Under the pieces are notes generated by a model that worked only from the letters and a program-made list of their open reading frames with translations, did not search any database and was not told the origin of the DNA. From positions 2,210,501-2,274,500 of the forward strand of contig JAZARR010000221.1 in the NCBI GenBank assembly GCA_037389465.1: a DNA stretch of 64,000 nt. Direction: 5' to 3'. Origin of the DNA: Baylisascaris procyonis (Eukaryota; Nematoda; Chromadorea; Rhabditida; Ascarididae). Positions 1 to 13,100 of this stretch are shown here, one piece after another; the stretch's first letter is position 1, and every line of letters starts with the position of its first letter. The translations under genes and the position numbers were made by a program.

Positions 1-101
1 TGCACTGATATACGCTAGCGTCCCTTGATGCTCACTTTCTCGCAGCGGTAATATCCGTTCCGAATAAGTGAAAGAGTAAGTTAATTTGCTCTCTTCTATA
101 G

Positions 102-2284
102 CTAGGTGGAATCCGCTAGGAATCTCAGGTGGAAGGGAGGGTTTCAAGATGAAATGCTGGAAATATAATGACGAAGTCGGAGGCTCCGAAGGTGGTCATA
201 AGGGTCGATTTGGAACGGATGGTCGTTTGAACGTAAATGGACGAGGTTCGGTGATGCCGAGCATTTTTTTGCCTGGGAAGCAAAATTGGTGTTCTGTTGC
301 AGATGTGCCGTGCCTGTCGCATCGTATTATAGACTTTTGCCCCCTCAGCCTTCAGCCCCGATTGTGTTTTATGTGGCCGATTCGTCGGCTAAGCGGTTAG
401 TTCGTGCAGGGGTATTTGTATGCTGCTCATAAGCTTTTTGCAATGTTGATCTGCAATGTTCGATTACAAATCATACCACCATCTGGTTTGTGATTTGTGA
501 CCTCTATTGCATCCAGAAACCTGTCTCACTCATCCTTCGTACTTTTGTGCGAAGTGCTTGAGATCTCACTTCGGATTCTTGCCACCATTACCGCCTCCTT
601 GACGCGTTGGACTGTTCAGTTTTGCAGAACTTCCTGAAATATAGCTGCTGTTGTCTAGCCTTGTGCAGGTAGACGGTTGATGCAAACTGCAGAATCAGAT
701 GACAGTACTGCTCAGATTGAGTACTGCGAGGAAGTGCTTCTCGATGTTTTGTATGATCAGTGTCCCAAAAAGGAAATCCAGGGCAAATCTCATTGGTGTG
801 TAATGATCATCGAGTAAGTTGTTGTCACTAAGAGAGTTGTTTAATTGTACTATATTTGAAGATGATGGAGGAGCTCGTTTGGGAGGAGGTGCAAATGAGC
901 GAACACAAGGGGGTCGCAGTGGATACGATCACTTTGTAAGACAGGGTTCGGATCGTGGTGGGTATGGACGTGCGGGAGGCATGCGTGGCAGCGGTTCTAG
1001 GAGAGCGCCGCCCATGGAGGAACAGTTTGTTGCACATCCCAGTGGTTAGTTGCGCATGTTTATCTCCTTCCATCTATCCCCACGTATTGATGGGGGATAC
1101 AGAACTGCATTGAAAGACATGGAAAGGAATCAGTCTGCGGTATGTATGTATAATTGAATGTTTAGTCGCCCAAGAAGTGTTTCGATCAAAGGCATTTGAT
1201 GGTCTAAAATCTTGTTAAACATCCTGGTTCATTTATATACGGCTTTTTCCCATATCGTACAGATGACCGTCGTAGTCAGCTGCTGACGATGTGATCAGCG
1301 AAATTTGTTTGTGTTTGTAACACAACGGTGAGAGGGAGGGAAATAAAGCAAGAGTGTTTTCCTTCCAAGTTAAATTAATTCTAGGCCATGGTTGAAGTAG
1401 CCAGGTGCTATTATATCCCAGCATAGGTTGGACTGTGCTGAATGTGAAAGAATATGGCCTGATTAGGCGAAAACTCTGTGATCTGTAATGATAGGGTTAT
1501 TTATATAATAAGAACTGATTGCGAGCAGTGTACCGTTTCAGCACTACTGTTATCGTCTTTTTTGTTTAGTAAGTCCGAGTTCCAGTACATATAATCCTTC
1601 GAATTATTCATCTCTACAGCTTGAAAAATATCTGCTCCCGTCGTTGCCTGAAGCCGTCTCCTCATTGGGAGTCTTGCAAAGTTCCTGAACTATAATGGCA
1701 GCTCGTAACTCGGAGTTTCACTTCCCTAAACCCATTTAATATTGGAGTTTTATTTCTAGCAGCAATTGCACCACAACAAGAAATCCATATCATTGAATAA
1801 ATCGTTCCAAAGATGAACATATCGAATATGGATCGAATTCTTTGCATTGAAATATTTTAATCATTCGGCTGCACAGTTGCGGGGCATTGTTTATTTAGGT
1901 TTATTCCCGGCATTTATCCTCTAAAATTTCATACATTTGAAAAATGTCAATTAGGGGGATGAAAAATTATTTACCTTAGGTGGTACTTTCTCCAATTCCT
2001 CTTTCTTTTATGAAAGGTATATAAGTTTTTAATCCCTCAAAAAGCTTTATTTTCGGCAATAAGCTTTTTATTAGCGTTCATTCCACCTCCCTCCCCCCTT
2101 CCCTCTCCTTCGCTTTCCTTTCGTTAATTTTCAAAAATATTGCTAGTTCATTTCAGAACCAGGTCGCCCACGCCTTCAGCTGAAACCTCGCACCACCGAT
2201 CCTGTGGAGTTGGAGAGGCTGAGGCAGCAAGATGATGAGGAGACCAAGCGACGTCAGGCACATATTTTCGGTGTGAAGGACTGA
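102..2284 (+). CDS. eIF4H / DRR-2-like translation initiation factor, C-terminal part (5' end outside window)
   Basis: Proposed exons are 102-245, 862-1044 and 2157-2284, with stop TGA at 2282-2284. The codon phase is continuous (g|at, then g|aa). eIF4H stimulates the eIF4A helicase during cap-dependent initiation in the cytoplasm. The family has an N-terminal RRM followed by a Gly/Arg/Asp-rich tail; only the tail is visible here. Exon 2 is rich in GG, RGG and GYGR-like motifs. Exon 3 encodes GRPRLQLKPRTT, which matches the conserved RPRLQLKPRT segment of eIF4H/eIF4B, then a charged stretch and a final RQAHIFGVKD that resembles the IFG end motif. The donor at 1045 (GTTAGT) and the TTTCAG acceptor at 2151-2156 are good. 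The first exon and its donor (GTTCGG at 246) are weaker and were chosen because they keep phase. The RRM exons should lie upstream of position 1. The last exon is secure; the first is tentative. Confidence 0.72.
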
Positions 2285-5157
2285 GTCATCTCTGCTTGTC
2301 ACGTTCCTCTGTGGTCTGCTGCCATTCTGTCGACATTGAATCTGTGCAGTGTGCGGTGTTGAGGCAAGAGCATGTGTAACCAACTCTGTCTCTTGTTTTT
2401 ATATGTTTGTGCATTTCAGGAGGGAGGTGGGTAGTGCTGTGAATATTTATTGCTAGGGGCAAACCGAGTTTAATAATTCTTTTCAGCAGAAAATCTTTAG
2501 CATGCTGTCAAGGGGAATTTGCTGGGAACCCTGCGTGAACAATTTTTTTCTTTTTGATGTTCCACCTTCCCAGCCCGCTGCCTGAATTGGAAGGAGGGAG
2601 GAGGGCAAGAAGGTGAGATTATTACCATCCGTTATATAGCCTTTCACGTTTCACAAATGACTGCCGAGGATTAAAGGAGGAGTTGTATTTATATGCTGTG
2701 AGAACTATTAACAACTTAACGTGGGTTGCACTATTTTTCAGTCATTTTTTTACCACTAGTCTGATATTCTTCGATAACCTAAATAAAGTGAGAATGCTGT
2801 TTTATTTGATTCGATTTTATACAGGTCTATGCGGATGTTTCAGTTCACTTCAGCAGGAGGGAAGTTGGACTTAAATGTTTATCAAAATATTGTGGATTTT
2901 TTTCTGCTAACTCTCTAGCTTTATTCTCCAAAAGGGATAAATTTCAATGGATCAGACTGTGTTGTCGATCTTACAATTGCTAAACGTGATCGAAAAATGA
3001 TTATGGTGTTTTTTCCCTTAAATATGCAAATTTTTTTTATTCGTTTACTTTTTAGGTGAATGAGCTGCTGGAAATCATTTATTTTTATTGTTCTTTTCCG
3101 TAGAGTTTTGTTTGCTAAGATTTGATTGAGAAAAAGAAGTGTAATATCTCAATGTGTTTTACAAGCAGTTAGAGTGGTGATCGATGATTAATCGATCAGC
3201 CGATCCTCTTTGAACAAATTTTTATGTCGCATAAAATTTCTCTTAATCGAAGCACAATGCTCTTGCTGGATATCGTCACTTGGTGCACTCCTAATCGTTT
3301 TTTCGCACATTTCGCGTTCGCTCACTTTTCTTTTGTTTTGGTGTTTTGAAATATCGTTTTTTAACGTTTTGTTAAAAAATGATTGTGTTGAGAGGGAATA
3401 AATTTTTATTTGCTTTTTTCTTCAATTGTGCACCTCTTATGAGAATATTCGTTAAGTAAACGGTTGAAAATATTTTCTATTTGTGGTTTTTAAGGCATAA
3501 AACGTCTTAAAACCTTACTTGTTTTCGTACCTTTGAAACGATTCGAGTAAGGAAACAGTTAAACGACAATTCAGTATTGCATGTTCGAATGATTGCTCAT
3601 ATTAGTTGTATGTCGATCGTACTCGAAGTACATAGGTAAAGGGGGGGGGGGGAAGGCGAAGGGAAAGGTGACGGTAAAGGAATTTTGTTTATTTTAAACA
3701 ATTCGACTTATTGGTGAATGCGTTTGTTATTATTCTGGAAGTGGGATTATGAAAGATTGTTGAAAAATGTAGCATTAAATGGCTTTGCTTATTTGTTATG
3801 ATAGTTGGAGAATCTATGGAAGGGGAAATCAGTGGATTCCTTAGGAAGATGATTGCAGTCACCTTCCTTTTAACTTTATAGTTTTCGTTGCAAAGGTTTT
3901 GAGTAGTATTTTTGTCAATATGTATGGCTGACAGTCATTAATTTAAAGGGGCATCGTGCAATAGTGCAATTCATCTTTCTTAGTTGATGCATCTCAGGTT
4001 GCGTCCTTCTCTCAAGCGACGTCTTCTTGAGGGTCCGTCTCTAGTACACTTCAAGTTCCATCTTTTCTCGTAAACGATGCCTACTTGAAATAGTATAAAA
4101 CATGCTGAGGTCTATCTGTTTCATAACAATTGTTTTATTGTCAACGACGACGTTACGACTTTGTGCTTTAAGTCCCTAGTTGAGAGTGAGAGGTCAAGCT
4201 CGAGCTGAGGATTGTTGTTGCGGTGCTATCTCGTAGCCGAATGCCGATGTTCAGTGGTCCTTACATCATATTCGAGTTACGAACTGTAAATCGGCTCAAT
4301 CGTCCCGTCCACTTCTGTCGCCACTTCTCAGTGTTTTGAGAAAATTTTCATTCCCCTGTTTTTTGGGTGAAATTTGTGACTTAAGTTGATTGCCAGAGAT
4401 CACTTTACATGTGCGAGGCAAAGTTAGTGTGAACGATCTGATCAAAGTGGTCTGCAAAGGTGGATCTTAGTGATCCGTTAGTTTGCCCGGGAATTGCATC
4501 GGGAACTTTGTGTTTTCTGATGATTTCTACTGAAATTTACAGTAATTTTCTTATTTTTTCATTATTTCTACAATTAAAATCACTCAATTGAAATGTAAAT
4601 CGATAAAGTCGATTATGAAAATCTCCAAAGTTACAGCTATCATCGATAAAGATCACAAATTTTTGAATTGTATTCGAGTTGCCGATGTGGAACGTTGTAT
4701 CGACCATCAATGTACTAGCATTTTATTTACTCTAATATCCTCGTCGTATTTGATTGCTGCCTATCGACCACCGAAACATTTGAATCATCTTGAAATGCCT
4801 TCATAAGACCTGTGAGGTTGAAACCCTATGGGGCTTTATTCAAGCTTGTACGATAAACAATAGAAATCATTTACACATCGAGTGCATTACCTATTTTTAG
4901 TGGCTATGAGATAGTGTAAAGGATTTCATACGTTTTCTCTGTCGTTCGCTTTACTTAACTCAGAGGTTTCATTACTTTTAGTCTCATATTGTTTTGGTCG
5001 AGTTATCATCGTTATTTCTGTTCTTCTACGCAGTAGTAAACAAATTTGCATACTTATAAGCGGATATTTTTTATTTTCAGTGACGTAATAATAAAGCCAA
5101 TTGAAGAATCATTGATTGTGAGTATCGAATCACAGCATTAATATCGTCACTTCTGAA
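2285..5157. other. Intergenic region between eIF4H-like and BolA-like genes
   Basis: No gene was recognised. AATAAA near 2782 could serve the eIF4H-like transcript. There is a 12-base G run at 3641-3652 and a small palindrome (TGATCGAT..ATCGATCA) near 3178-3199. A slightly GC-richer stretch at 4140-4330 has no long open frame. A TTTTATTTTCAG acceptor ending near 5080 may be the trans-splice site or first acceptor of the BolA-like gene, giving a 5' UTR of about 77 nt. Confidence 0.5.
3641..3652. repeat. 12-base poly-G run
   Basis: Twelve consecutive G are visible, followed by GGAAGG-type purine sequence. It is a simple homopolymer; the length in an assembly may be unreliable. Confidence 0.9.
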
Positions 5158-6770
5158 ATGATCACTCAGCAATCAGTTGAGGAGAAACTTATCAAACAAC
5201 TCAATCCATCACATTTGGTTTGTTGATTTGATTTTGTTGATCAATCGCTGGTGACAATTTTTTGAAGATTTTAGCGATTCGGTGATGATAACCGACATTC
5301 AATAAAAATATTAGAAACTAGCAAGTTTTTAATATTTCAGAAATTTTTGTTTACACATCCATTATACTAGATTATATCCATCGCAATTTAAGTAGAACAT
5401 AGGATGTTGTTTAATGTGTGGTCACATAGCGATGGGGTTAGGCGCAATATTGGCTACGCTATTCGTTCCAGTTAAGTTGACCCACTTGAGAGCAAGTTCA
5501 CCATTGTATTTATATTCGTAGAATAAGCGTGGATTTCTGTAATGACTGAGATTTTGTTTTATTCATATCGGCATTAAAGCCCTAATTTGAGGATTCAGAA
5601 TCCAAGCTTTTGTTGATTTATGATGGATTTATTGATGGGAGTATTGCAATGATGGATTAATAGATGGGATTATTGCAATGAAGTAACTTGTGTTATTACT
5701 GAAAGCATCGTTTATCGATGTGAGTTTAAAATAGCAGTAAAAGAATGACTGAAGCATTATTTAAATTAATGTTCTAGACAACAAGAAAATTTCAGAGCTT
5801 ACAATTCAGTGTTATTTGTGAAGCGATATCTTTGCATTTCTAATCAAATATGTCCCATTGATGCATTGTATGTTTCATTTGATAATTGGAAGAACTCGAA
5901 TTGATAGAAATTGAACTCGAATTTAGTCTTACCTTCGGGATGAGTATTCAGGTGACTTACAGGACGTTGCCTTTTTCTTCGTTGAGCACAAAATAGGATT
6001 GAATTCAATGAGCATCGATGATGTAATACACATCGATTATATGTTTGCATTGCTTGTGTAATTATGAGAAAATGAACGAACCTTTGAGGAAGTGGAGGAC
6101 GAATCTGATGGATGTGGTGCTAAGTTTCGTATTGTTATTGTTTCGGAGCAGTTCAACGATAAGCCGATTATCGCTTGTCACCGGTCGGTTGTTTTTGTTT
6201 AATTTTATTCCACAACCTCGTCTGAAATCCTGTGTTAAGTCTTTGCTCATCCCTTCTTCTTTCAAGCACCTCCTCAAAAGTAGCGGAAAACTAAATAACC
6301 TCACCACATAACCTCCATGTTTCTCCCTCTTTCAAACCTTCTAGCCCTCTCCCCTTCATCTTTGGGAAACGATGCATGCGCCACAGGATGTGTGGAAAAA
6401 CATCATCATCGAAAAGAATCGAACATTTATAATTTTGCAGAGGTTTCATTGCTAAAAGTTTTGAAGAGATTACTGACATATTATTTAAGCCGAATCCAAT
6501 GTAATAACGTTTTTTATATTTTTTGTTATTTATGAATTGGAATTTTAAATTTAATTGGAAAATTTTCGTATAATAAAGGAAACTCATGTAATAAATAGTA
6601 TTTAAATTTCTTTCAAAAACAATACAATAAAAATAATTGGTCTGATTTGTTCTAGAAAAACGCTTGTTTAACTAATCCAAACTGATGCAACAATAAAACT
6701 AACGGCTCTCGCATTTGCTATTGATTGGTAGCAAGCTCTTAAGAAATATTTTAATTAAGATGATTCATTT

Positions 6771-6850
<80 letters not shown>

Positions 6851-7495
6851 TAGAGCGATGGGGTTTTCATAGAAACAAAGGTATTTTTGCTCTTATGAAG
6901 TTCTGATCGTTTATGAGCAATTTTTAGGTGGTACTAAAATTTATTGATAGCTTTTGAAGCTTTTCTGAATCACCAGGAACTTTTTCTTCCATTGAGTTGA
7001 GGTCTAACTGGCATTAGTGTGTCGAAGGGGAGGGTTGGGAAAGAGATTAGCAACCTCAAGCGTATTTGTGTCCACTATAATACGACTCATGTCTTGGAAA
7101 CACACCTATATTTAAGATTTGGAATAAAATATTCATTGGTTCTGATTTTCAAACTTATCTTTTGCTGGCATAATATGCGCTTCTAATTTATCCACCGAGA
7201 GGGTGGGGGGAGGGAAGGAGTCTTGAATCTGAAGGGAGAGTTGCTGGGCTTATATCCTAAAGGCTTTTAAAAATGGTAATTTTCGAAAGTCGGCATACTC
7301 GTATTTGAGATGAGCTGATGTTGTGGGGCGTCAAAATTGCAGAAGTAAGAGTTATGTTGAACGATATTTTACTGTTGAAATAAGATGAATATTTTCAGAT
7401 TGGTACAAGCAGCATTGAAAGATGAGATGAGTTCCATTCATGCACTTACAATCAAAACATTCTCACCTGAAAGATGGGCTGCTCAATCGAGTTAA
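5158..7495 (+). CDS. BolA-like protein (BOLA2 type), 83 aa
   Basis: Three short exons, 5158-5217, 6089-6183 and 7399-7495, join in phase to 84 codons including TAA. BolA2-type proteins bind [2Fe-2S] clusters together with monothiol glutaredoxins in the cytosol and nucleus and take part in iron sensing or cluster transfer. Exon 1 gives an N-terminal helix (VEEKLIKQLNPSHL). Exon 2 gives EVEDESDGCGAKF and RIVIVSEQF, the BolA beta-sheet core with Cys29. Exon 3 begins at the HR/LVQAALKDE helix and ends with SSIHALTIKTFSPERW, holding the invariant His66 used as a cluster ligand in this family. Length matches BOLA2 (86 aa). Family proteins usually read RHR where this has CHR (Cys50). The acceptor TTTTCAG at 7393-7398 is strong; donors GTTTGT and GTCGGT are weaker. 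AATAAA at 7625-7630 lies about 130 nt past the stop. BOLA2 fits better than BOLA1/BOLA3 because of length and the lack of a targeting peptide. Confidence 0.88.
5622..5679. repeat. Two-copy 29-bp tandem duplication in BolA-like intron 1
   Basis: Units 5622-5650 and 5651-5679 both begin GATGGATT and end TATTGCAAT, with a few differences between them. The repeat lies inside the first intron of the BolA-like gene. Confidence 0.85.
6773..6847. repeat. (TA)n microsatellite, about 75 bp, in BolA-like intron 2
   Basis: This is a pure alternating TA tract. It lies between exons 2 and 3 of the BolA-like gene. Open frames through it (Tyr-Ile repeats) are not coding. Confidence 0.97.
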
Positions 7496-10143
7496 TGCTT
7501 GCGTTCATATATTTCATAGATATTATGAGAAGGAATTGATTGTTTTCGCTTGTTTTTTTTTGTGCCACCGGTGAGGTTTGCAAGGAGGAAGAGGTATTGA
7601 GAGGGAGAAGGAAAGGAAGTGGTAAATAAACCGGATGGCTAAAATAGTTTCGATTTTTAAAATTCACCTTATATTCTCAAAAAAAAAAAACAGTTTGCAC
7701 ATCGAATTCTACAAAATTCACTTGTTTCGATTAAGTTATTTTCCCAAATCATTGCTAATCAATGTGTACATTTAAATGGGATTTCTAATTCATAATTAGA
7801 TGAAAATAAAAAAAGAACTCGTAAAATATGTTGCAATTTTTGCATTAAATTATATAGTTATTGCCCAACTATATCATATTTCTCACTCAATCGCTCAAAG
7901 TTATTGTCCAATTTTTATTTACAGAACGTTGTTTCATTATCAGAAAGCCTACATAAAGAAGTGTGCAATGATGCATGCTGTATGATGTTCGTACTGTTGT
8001 ATATTCTCTACGACTCTCTTCGATGTTTGTAAGGTTTCCGTTTTTTTATGCGACGATCAATAAAGCGTTCTATTGCGGTGACTTTTATTTAATTCACCAT
8101 CATTCATTGTTTTCTGATTGATATACTTGAATAATTTTTCGATTGATATGTTTTAAAGTTGCGCTAATTTTTGGAAATACCTTTATAATATAAAAAATAC
8201 ATTTAATCCGCTTACTTATGATAGTATCTATTCTTATCATTTCAATACCGTTAAATCTCTATTTTGCATGAAGAAGGGAGGGGAATGTTTTGATGTGAAG
8301 CTTCGAGTGTTTCAGTTTTAATTGTATCGGCCATGAGATGTAGCCATGAAATGAAACGCGAACAATTATCGCAGCGATTTTAACATTCGATATAGATATA
8401 TCTGATGAAGGATAATAATCGTTGCCTTTAACAGAAAGAAGTGTATCCGGATGGATAAACGAAAAGTGATTGATATTGGAGTTAAAGACAGGGATGTGGA
8501 CGAGACTTGTTACGTTATCGGAAAAAGCTCGAGCTCAAACATTTAAACCGAGAATGAAGGCTTAGGCAACAACTTCTTGTGCTTTTTAAGAAACTCGAAC
8601 TTTTATTTTAAGGGTGATGGTCCACATAACATTTGTAATAGATCAGTTGTCTTAATTTCAGAGTCTACTTCGTTGCCTGTTTTGAATCGCTTATCTTTAA
8701 GTAAACAAGTAGTCGTCACCAATTACATTTAGCTAACAAAGAAATGATACATCACTAGTGGATGATCGAAGAAGGAGGCATGTTTGTCTGCAATGTAACA
8801 CGGGATATGCACTTAGGAGAGGGCAATGTGAATGGTATCAGAGCTTGCCAGTTCATCGATGATTTCCGCTGGGAAATGCGATGATATTCAAAAATATTTT
8901 AGTGGATTGTTATTGGCCATTTCGATGCGTTTGTATGGTTGTATTGTAAAATGCTGTAAATTTAGAATTACAATGATGAAATGCTAGAAATATGAAGTGG
9001 AAACTGGTTTAGGCGTTATTTAATTTTGCGGCTCTTTAAAATAATTAAATATCAATCTCTTCATTAACGAGGAAGAGATGACGGGGATAATATTATACAA
9101 CATCCTTACGATTAATCCATAAAATTGCCTTTACTAATTTCAAAGCAGTTTTAGAAGTGAAACTCTTCTCCAATAATATAAGTGCTTTGTTTTAAAGTAT
9201 CCGCGCAATTGTCGTCATCTTTTTTTTGATGAAAACATCTTTATTAACTTCACTATTTGCAGTATTTTTTGTTAAGATTATGTTTCACATCAATTTTTTT
9301 ATAATTTCTCGATTTATATGCGACAATCGAAATTCAAACGTTTCATAAGCAGTCGATGCAAAAACCAAATATTTGTAGTGCTGATGTTGAATATTCGTTA
9401 CTCATATTTTATTCATATAGCGTAGACAATATTTGTAGGAAATCGTAGGTAATTACGCTACGATACTGAGAAGTGACCATTAGAATCGCGGTAGCTTTTG
9501 ATGGTACCATTTTTTGGCCATTTCGTTAGACTAATGGTACCACGTCTCTTTTATTGTAGCCAGGTGGTAAGGCAACTCACCTGTACTGGGAAATTGTGTA
9601 AAAAAAAGGCAGCTGCATCTAGCAACTGCTAGTTCCTATACTAAAATGGAAAATAAATTCTGGATCTTGCGTGCATCTGATTTATCATTTCTTTAAAAAA
9701 TATTAAATCCGTTCTCTTATTTATTTCAAATATATGAGAAACACTGATCAAAGAGTATTCATTAGTTTTTGCTTTGGAGTGATATGGTCTTCTGTGATTG
9801 TGTTTGGATGGTGCGGTTGAATAAACTGCGATGTGAAACGACATCGCCATCACTAATTAGCGACAACGTTGTCGATGGTAAACGACAGTGGTGCTGATAT
9901 TGCATCATTGACATAAAGAATCCCCAGAACGTATCCATATGAAGTTCAGCGATGCCTTAACAATTTTGAGGGGCGAAAATTTTTAACACTGGCACCCGTT
10001 GCATCGCTTTGTGACAGCCGTTTGTATCGTGATCGTTCATTTGTATATTTTTTGGTATGATTGTAATTGCATTTTCACTGATCGTCAAAGGCTGCACGTT
10101 TATATCCTGGATGAACAGCTCAAATATCGCGAGAAGCTTTCAG
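7496..10143. other. Intergenic region between BolA-like and ACBD6-like genes
   Basis: No gene was identified. After the BolA-like stop there is AATAAA at 7625-7630 and another at 8059-8064. A short open frame (about 7923-8030) ends just before the second signal but matches nothing I know. Two other small frames, 8451-8546 and about 8738-8862, look peptide-like but are short enough to arise by chance. Two copies of the palindrome TGGTACCA flank a short AT-rich segment near 9500-9541. Confidence 0.5.
10142..10143 (+). other. Candidate trans-splice acceptor of the ACBD6-like gene
   Basis: The sequence GCTTTCAG ends two bases before the proposed start ATG at 10146. An acceptor this close to a start codon, with no upstream in-frame coding sequence recognised, fits spliced-leader addition in nematodes. 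It could instead be a cis acceptor from an unseen upstream exon. Confidence 0.45.
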
Positions 10144-10145
10144 AA

Positions 10146-13100
10146 ATGTTCGTTTACCAATTGGTGAAATGGGCATCAGAAGAGCGTGGCGATACACCTT
10201 CAACACCGCAAATTTCGTCACCATCAGAGTCGGCCGTCGATCATGAATTGCAGCAACGTTTCGACTCGGCGGCCGCCTTCGTGCGTACCGTCACGGATCG
10301 TATTTCTCAACTTGATCTACTTTACCTCTATGCCAGATACAAACAAGCTACTATTGGGAAGGCGGGTAATTATTTCTACCTGTTTCTGCCTTTAATTGAT
10401 ATTTTGCTACCTTTTTAGTTGTTTATCCTAGCGATTTTTTTAAAGACCTCAAAAATGCCTCTACATGTTGCTGTGAATATTCTAACGTCATACTGTGCGA
10501 GCTATTTTCAAGGTTACATTCCCCTTTCAGTATGTAATCGCTGGTTGTATTTTCCACTTCATCAAAAATGTCAGTTGCCAAATGTCAACTCTAACTTTAT
10601 ATAAACAGCATGAAAGTTCCACAGGGCGACCGATTATTGCAAATAGTTTTGAATTGAATCTAAAATAAGAGTTCTTTATTGCGATATCTACAGATATGAT
10701 CGTTGAGTGTAACACTTGCTTTATTTTTACTTCAAAGAAAGTAGTATTGGAAATTGTGAATGCGAGAGTGAAGGATATTATGCATTCATATTTGATTTAT
10801 GCAAAAGCTAGTCCGCTTTATAGCAGTAAACATCAGTAGAGATAGCTGGTAGAGAGTTAGAGCAGTTAGTCGATTTGCCGTTTCTGAAAATTAGCTTGCC
10901 AATTAAAACGGTTACACCCAAAAATACTCGTAGGTGGTTAATTCAGCAGTACAATGTTACAGATACTGAAAGAATGCTGAGAGGAAGGGTGGCCTTCCGC
11001 TAACCAATCTTGAAAATTTTGAGGTTAAAAAGAATAAAACGAAATGAAATAATGCCGCGAAAGGTGCTAACATGACAGTCTTTCGATTTTGTGATAGAAA
11101 GGAGAAGAGAAACACCTTTTTTTGTAAAAATTAATAAATAATTGGGCAAGTGGAGGAGTTTCTTCGAGTTTAGTCAGGGGTGAAGAGGCAAAATCAGCTG
11201 TACGTCTTTTTCCTTCGAAAACTTCTCGAAAATTCTCTTGTGGATTTTCTCTATGGCTCACTTTTATTTTCAGATCCGGACGATCGGCCTGGCATATTCG
11301 ATTGGAAAGGAAGAGAGAAATTCGACAGCTGGCTCGCTCTAGGGAGTTTACCTCGGGAAGATGCGATGCGTGAGTACACAAAGAAAGTACTCGAGCTTGA
11401 CCTCGGATGGCAACCTTCAAAGAAGTATCCGAGTGGATTTGGTGTCAGACCAAGCACGTTGGCTAGTGCTAATTCCGATGATGATGTTGGTTCAATCGTT
11501 TGTATGGTACTAAACTCCTGAATTCAACTCTAGCGATAGGAAAGTAGGGGAGGGAGAGAGCGTTATGCAGCAAATACCTGCGATATTGAGCTATTCACTG
11601 CATTGAGCCCCACAGCTGTCCAATAAAGACGCCTTAATAAGTAGGTTTTGGAATTGCATTGTGGCACATTCGTTTAATACTGCTACTTTGCTCAAAAAAG
11701 GAGGCTTCTGAATTTTTAGCTAAGGAATGTTGTCATGGTAGTCCCCTTCCCCCCTGTCCCTAACCAATCCCCTAACTTATCAGAAATTTGCACAACGGAA
11801 ATGTTTGAGGACTTCCATTTGCTTCCGATTTTTGCCAGTCGGATTATCAAATTATCGACATACTGATTACAACTCTCATTAGCCATTTTACTCAGCAACT
11901 GGGAAACTTTAGGAATACCGTAATGATTGAAGTGATTCTTGCAATTCAGAATTTCACAAGTTTTTTTTCATTCGGAAATTACAAATATTTGATGTTGTAT
12001 CAAATTCTTTGTTTGATATCTCGATGACCAATTAGGGATTAAAATTTGCGAAAATTACTCTCTGACCTAATGTTGACGGTTGGACAGTCTTAAATGTTCT
12101 ATTCTTAGCCTTTATATTCATTCAGTAGCCAATGATATTCGATTGCGCATTGAGCAATTTCAATAAAACCGCAAAGAATTTGTGCTTCTTCAGCCCATTG
12201 CGCCTATCAGCTGGCATATTGAAGATCGTTGTAACGTTTGACGCGCCTAGCTTTATGGCCAAGACGAATGTCTGATTGATTCCTCGCCCTTCTCTATGTA
12301 GAGAATTGCCGTCCATTTCATTTTAACTCCTATTGAAGTAAAGCTTTTATCCAGAATGCTTGCGGAGTATCTTAATAAGCGATTCGTGGACAGTTCATAT
12401 TCGAGATGACTGCTGTGTAAGCAATGATCACTAGCCGAACTGGAGTGGTGGTTTGGATGCTTGATAAAATGTACTACCTCTGTTTTGTAATAAAAAAAGT
12501 AGGAAGGTGCTTCCTATGTTATATTAAAAGATAATCTGAAAGCCTTAGACTTGATGAAGGGTACTGTTGAAGGGGATGATATTCAGTGATGTAAAAAGAC
12601 AAAAACAGATCTACCTCTTCTTACATTATTGTCTCAGGTCTGTTACTTATTTCAGGCATACTTTGCGATTACAGGTGTCAATTCTTTGTGATTCACTGAA
12701 ATACATCCGATTCAGTTGCAGATAGAAGGTCCGTCAGGCTTACGTTCGGATGTGATCGAGTGGTTTTCGGCGATCAGTGCTGGGAATATGGGTCGGGTAG
12801 TGGAGATGCTTAAAGTGAACAAAGAATTACTCGTTGAAAGGGACGAAAATCAAGTGAGATCTTTTATGGACACTTCGTTTCTCCTTTAATAATATCACTT
12901 CTTTTCGTTAATGTTGGCATTCGATATCCCTGAACTCATTTGGGAAGTGCAATTAACCAAAAATGAATAGGATTCACAAACATCTATCAGCATCCTGTAC
13001 TTTGCTGCTCACATATAGAGTCCACATTGTTGGCATCATGTTGTAACGTTATTGGACGAAAGAATTGTTTGTTTTTCTAGCAAGGAAGAGATGTCGGAAA

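Noticed and set aside
680..817. 45-codon frame within the eIF4H-like intron, ending at a GTAAGT
   Set aside because: Possible alternative exon, but its frame does not fit the flanking exons and it lacks the Gly/Arg-rich character.
4588..4806. 72-codon plus-strand frame in the 2.3-5.1 kb gap
   Set aside because: AT-rich, no splice context or recognisable motif; length expected by chance.
6715..6906. Open frame with long Tyr-Ile repeats (also at 38419-38658, 41126-41536, 51939-52166, 55591-55839)
   Set aside because: All are translations of pure (TA)n microsatellites; no coding signal outside the repeats.
8451..8546. 31-codon frame starting MDKRKVIDIG
   Set aside because: Looks peptide-like but is far too short to distinguish from chance, with no homologue known to me.
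11067..11420. 117-codon minus-strand frame over ACBD6 exon 2
   Set aside because: It is antisense to a secure exon whose plus-strand product has all ACB-domain landmarks.
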